Positions 6,194 through 7,741 of a stretch of DNA of 7,741 nt are shown piece after piece; the stretch's first letter is position 1; every line of letters begins with the position of its first letter. The position numbers and the translations under genes are program-made. The stretch is from Rubrobacter sp. (lineage in GTDB: Bacteria; Actinomycetota; Rubrobacteria; Rubrobacterales; Rubrobacteraceae), in contig JADDKG010000328.1 in assembly GCA_020253895.1 (NCBI GenBank), positions 1 through 7,741 of the forward strand. Direction: 5' to 3'. The notes under the pieces were generated by a model, which saw only the letters and a list, made by a program, of their open reading frames with translations, was not told the origin of the DNA and searched no databases.

Positions 6194-6931
6194 TTGAACG
6201 AGTACCTGGTCGTACTCGCGTTCGCCGCGTTGCCCGCACTCGGCAACTTCGCGGGCGGGGCGCTCGCCGAGTTCGTGCCCGTCTCGCGCCTGATGCTCAA
6301 CCTCGCCCTCTACTCGGCCGCCGGCGTGGTGGTCGCCGTGGTGGCCGTGGAGCTCATGCCCCGGGCGCTGGAGGCCGACCCGGCCTGGGCCATCGTTCTG
6401 GCCTTCGTCCTGGGCGGCGTCTTCTACGTGGCCGTGGACTGGGCCATACAGCGCCTCAACGACCGCTACGGCGGCGAGGGCGGAGCTGGGCCGTGGGTGA
6501 TCTTCTTCGGCGTCTCGGTTGACCTCTTCTCCGACGGGATCATGGTCGGCACCGGCTCGACGGTGGCCGTGGGCCTCGGCCTGCTCCTGGCTTTGGGACA
6601 GGTGCCCTCGGACATCCCGGAAGGCTTCGCCACCGTCGCCAACTTCAGGAGAAGGGGCGTCCCGCGCAGCCGGCGCCTGCTCCTCTCGGCGGCCTTCGCG
6701 GCGCCCATCTTCCTGGGCGCCACGCTCGGCTACTGGCTGATGCGCGACGCGTCCGAGCTCAACAAGCTCCTCTTGCTCACCTTCACCGCCGGGGTTCTCA
6801 GTACGCTGGTGGTCGAGGAACTGGTGCCTGAGGCGGTCGAGGAGGTCCCCGAGTCCCCGCTTTCGTCCCTGGCCTTCATCGGCGGCTTCGCCCTCTTCGC
6901 GCTGCTCTCTACCTACCTGGAGGTGGAGTAG
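6194..6931 (+). CDS. ZIP-family divalent metal transporter, atypical metal site
   Basis: This 245-residue protein with about seven to eight hydrophobic helices fits the ZIP family, which usually imports Zn, Fe, Mn or similar ions. Hallmarks: ELMPRALE at 53-60, DIPEG at 140-144 in the fifth helix, a basic loop after it (FRRRG), and EELVPEA at 208-214. In the fourth helix the usual HN-x-P-(E/D)-G is replaced by DLFSDG (110-115), so the histidine and asparagine ligands are missing and Asp110 and Asp114 take their place. The start is TTG 6194, supported by GAGGGAG at 6180-6186 seven bases upstream; no ATG or GTG gives a better fit without deleting the first helix. It is 48 bases after the DUF305 gene and last in the cluster. 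An importer beside an efflux ATPase is unexpected; altered ion choice or direction is possible but unproven. Confidence 0.85.
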   Translation: MNEYLVVLAFAALPALGNFAGGALAEFVPVSRLMLNLALYSAAGVVVAVVAVELMPRALEADPAWAIVLAFVLGGVFYVAVDWAIQRLNDRYGGEGGAGPWVIFFGVSVDLFSDGIMVGTGSTVAVGLGLLLALGQVPSDIPEGFATVANFRRRGVPRSRRLLLSAAFAAPIFLGATLGYWLMRDASELNKLLLLTFTAGVLSTLVVEELVPEAVEEVPESPLSSLAFIGGFALFALLSTYLEVE

Positions 6932-7179
6932 AGGGCCGGGCAGGGACCCTGATGGCCTCCACGAGCATGGCCTGAAGACTCCGCCACGCTCGCCTGATGG
7001 TCATCCGGCTTCCCGACCACCCGGCTCCGCAGAGCAGGAGAGCATGAATCTCGTGGCCGCTAACCGGTGCCGGGCGGAGGCACGAGCCGGAAGAGCGCCC
7101 GGAGCCTGACGAGCGTTGGCGCGAGTTCGGCCCTATTCGCATCACCATCGAAGGCGTGACCCGGAGGGACGGAGTGGGA
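6932..7179. other. Intergenic region after the operon
   Basis: No intact gene is recognised. A short CAGGG-A-CCCTG palindrome at 6941-6951, inside a looser GAGGGCC/GGCCTC pairing (6931-6959), follows the ZIP stop but has no T tract and a one-base loop, so I do not call a terminator. Some of this DNA may be the decayed 5' part of the lspA relict that follows, but I see no match to the intact lspA before about 7180. Confidence 0.4.
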
Positions 7180-7357
7180 GTCGGCGGAACGGCACTTGGC
7201 TTTGTCCTCGGCAGCCTTGCCAATTTACTCGACAGCCTGGTGCTGGCCCACCTTCAACCTCCCCAAGGTGGCAATAACCGTCGACTTCCTCTTCGCTCTG
7301 AGGCTGTTCGCCCGTCTCGCACCATACGATCGTGACGGGCGAACAAGAAAGTTGTAG
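7180..7357 (+). pseudogene. Relict lspA fragment, internally deleted and frameshifted
   Basis: This region encodes in one frame GTALGFVLGSLANLLDS (7186-7236), matching VSLGLILGGGLANLLDR of the intact lspA, and then, in another frame from 7238, WCWPTFNLPKVAITVDF, matching WRWPTFNLPDAAITVGV. Between the two parts the 17 residues of the intact protein that carry catalytic Asp119 are missing, replaced by four bases, which shifts the frame. The second catalytic aspartate (Asp137 in the intact copy) is Lys here. The frame ends at TAG 7355-7357. The N-terminal half is absent. It cannot encode a working peptidase. Its nucleotide sequence differs greatly from the intact copy 2.3 kb upstream, so it is an old paralogue or a remnant of a separately acquired module, not a recent duplication. 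Confidence 0.8.
7305..7345. repeat. 12-bp perfect hairpin (inverted repeat)
   Basis: TGTTCGCCCGTC at 7305-7316 pairs perfectly with GACGGGCGAACA at 7334-7345 around a 17-base loop. It overlaps the 3' end of the relict lspA. It is followed by AGAAAGTTG, not a T tract, so it would be only a non-canonical terminator. A recombination or protein-binding site is equally possible. Confidence 0.75.
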
Positions 7358-7468
7358 AGCACGCAGATCGGCATCGATGCAGTGGCTTTCGCTGCCGTCA
7401 AAGCGGGATTATGAGATCGGATCGCGACATCGCCACGCCTACGGGAAGGCTCGCACACCTACCTCCCA

Positions 7469-7509
7469 GGCGGCTTTATGCCGCCCCTTCGGGGTTGCCT
7501 GCGGCAACC
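7469..7509. repeat. Cluster of three adjacent short hairpins
   Basis: Three perfect small palindromes lie end to end: GGCGGC/GCCGCC (7469-7485, 5-base loop), CCC/GGG around a TTCG loop (7485-7494), and GGTTGCC/GGCAACC (7493-7509, 3-base loop). The flanks CCAGG (7466-7470) and CCTGG (7508-7512) can also pair, giving a possible multi-branched fold. Neighbouring stems overlap by one or two bases, so not all can be complete at once. It may be a REP-like element, a structured RNA or a mobile-element end. Confidence 0.55.
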
Positions 7510-7563
7510 TGGCAGGAACCGGGCTGTGCTCTCCCGGCGGAACGGCGCAGGGCGAGGCTCGGA

Positions 7564-7741
7564 GGTACGGGCCGCAGGCCGCCCCGGATGGTCGGCCCCC
7601 GGCCCTCTACAGACATTCTCCGGTAACGCGCCCCGACAGGGCGGCCAGCTAAAGCTCGCCGCTTGTGGAAGGCGATCCTCATCGGTACGGTCCGCAGTCG
7701 GCTCCGCTTCTCTACGCCGACCCCGGCCCTCATCGAACATC
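7564..7741. repeat. Imperfect direct repeat reaching the window edge
   Basis: Copy A (7564-7618) and copy B (7684-7741) share GGTACGG-CCGCAG at their starts, with 19 of 23 positions identical between 7564-7586 and 7684-7706. They share CCCCGGCCCTC near their ends (7597-7607 and 7721-7731), followed by a similar ACATTC/ACATC tail. The spacing is about 120 bases. Copy B meets the window end, so its full extent is unknown. Both read RYGPQ(A/S)AP in the same relative frame, but I do not think this is coding. Confidence 0.5.

Larger units (their letters stand above)
7358..7741. other. Non-coding or decayed terminal region
   Basis: No frame here looks like a real protein: candidate products are Arg/Pro/Gly-rich, and none has a convincing ribosome binding site or family motif. 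What the region does hold is secondary structure and repeats, listed separately. A transposase remnant too decayed to read cannot be excluded. Confidence 0.45.

Noticed and set aside
6941..6951. CAGGG-A-CCCTG palindrome as the operon terminator
   Set aside because: The one-base loop makes a tight hairpin implausible and no T-rich tail follows.
6928..7610. 13-base inverted repeat (GTAGAGGGCCGGG at 6928-6940 and its complement at 7598-7610) as ends of a mobile element
   Set aside because: One 13-base match on opposite strands is expected by chance in GC-rich DNA of this length. It overlaps the end of the ZIP coding sequence, and no transposase or target duplication is seen.
7332..7652. Plus-strand 106-codon frame after the lspA relict
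   Set aside because: It begins inside the 12-bp hairpin region, runs through the hairpin cluster and one repeat copy, and shows no conserved pattern.
7459..7740. Minus-strand frames of 85-93 codons near the window end as genes
   Set aside because: Arg/Pro/Gly-rich products without motifs, overlapping each other and the repeats, with no clear ribosome binding site.

Overview
The window is GC-rich DNA with frequent GTG and TTG starts. It most resembles a high-GC actinobacterium; a Rubrobacter-like source is my guess from protein style and is not proven. No rRNA, tRNA, CRISPR array or complete insertion sequence is visible.

Layout. Positions 1-166 hold nothing I recognise. Positions 167-499 (minus strand) hold a small gene for a ~110-residue beta-sandwich-like protein, interrupted by an in-frame amber codon at codon 13. 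Positions 633-690 form an AT-richer divergent promoter region. From 698 to 6931 runs a tight six-gene plus-strand cluster: a CadC-type ArsR/SmtB metal sensor, a heavy-metal P1B-type ATPase, a PaaK/CapK-like adenylate-forming enzyme, a signal peptidase II (LspA) homologue, a five-helix membrane protein with a C-terminal DUF305 domain, and a ZIP-family metal transporter. Positions 6932-7741 hold no intact gene. They contain a decayed second lspA fragment, a strong 12-bp hairpin, a cluster of three small hairpins, and an imperfect direct repeat that runs to the window edge.

How the genes may work together. The sensor and ATPase form a classic soft-metal efflux pair. An LspA homologue beside a metal ATPase recalls the lead-resistance pbr operon, where PbrC is a signal peptidase II. 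The DUF305 domain (the family includes copper-binding CopM) and the ZIP carrier point to metal handling in the envelope. The adenylate-forming enzyme has no obvious role. Four of the five junctions are short or overlapping (37 bp gap, 14 bp gap, 4 bp overlap, 29 bp overlap, 48 bp gap), which suggests co-transcription and partial translational coupling.

Most notable points: a perfect 27-bp tandem duplication that doubles the ribosome binding site and GTG start of the ATPase in frame; non-canonical metal-site residues in the ATPase and the ZIP protein; the DUF305-membrane fusion; and the relict lspA that has lost both catalytic aspartates.
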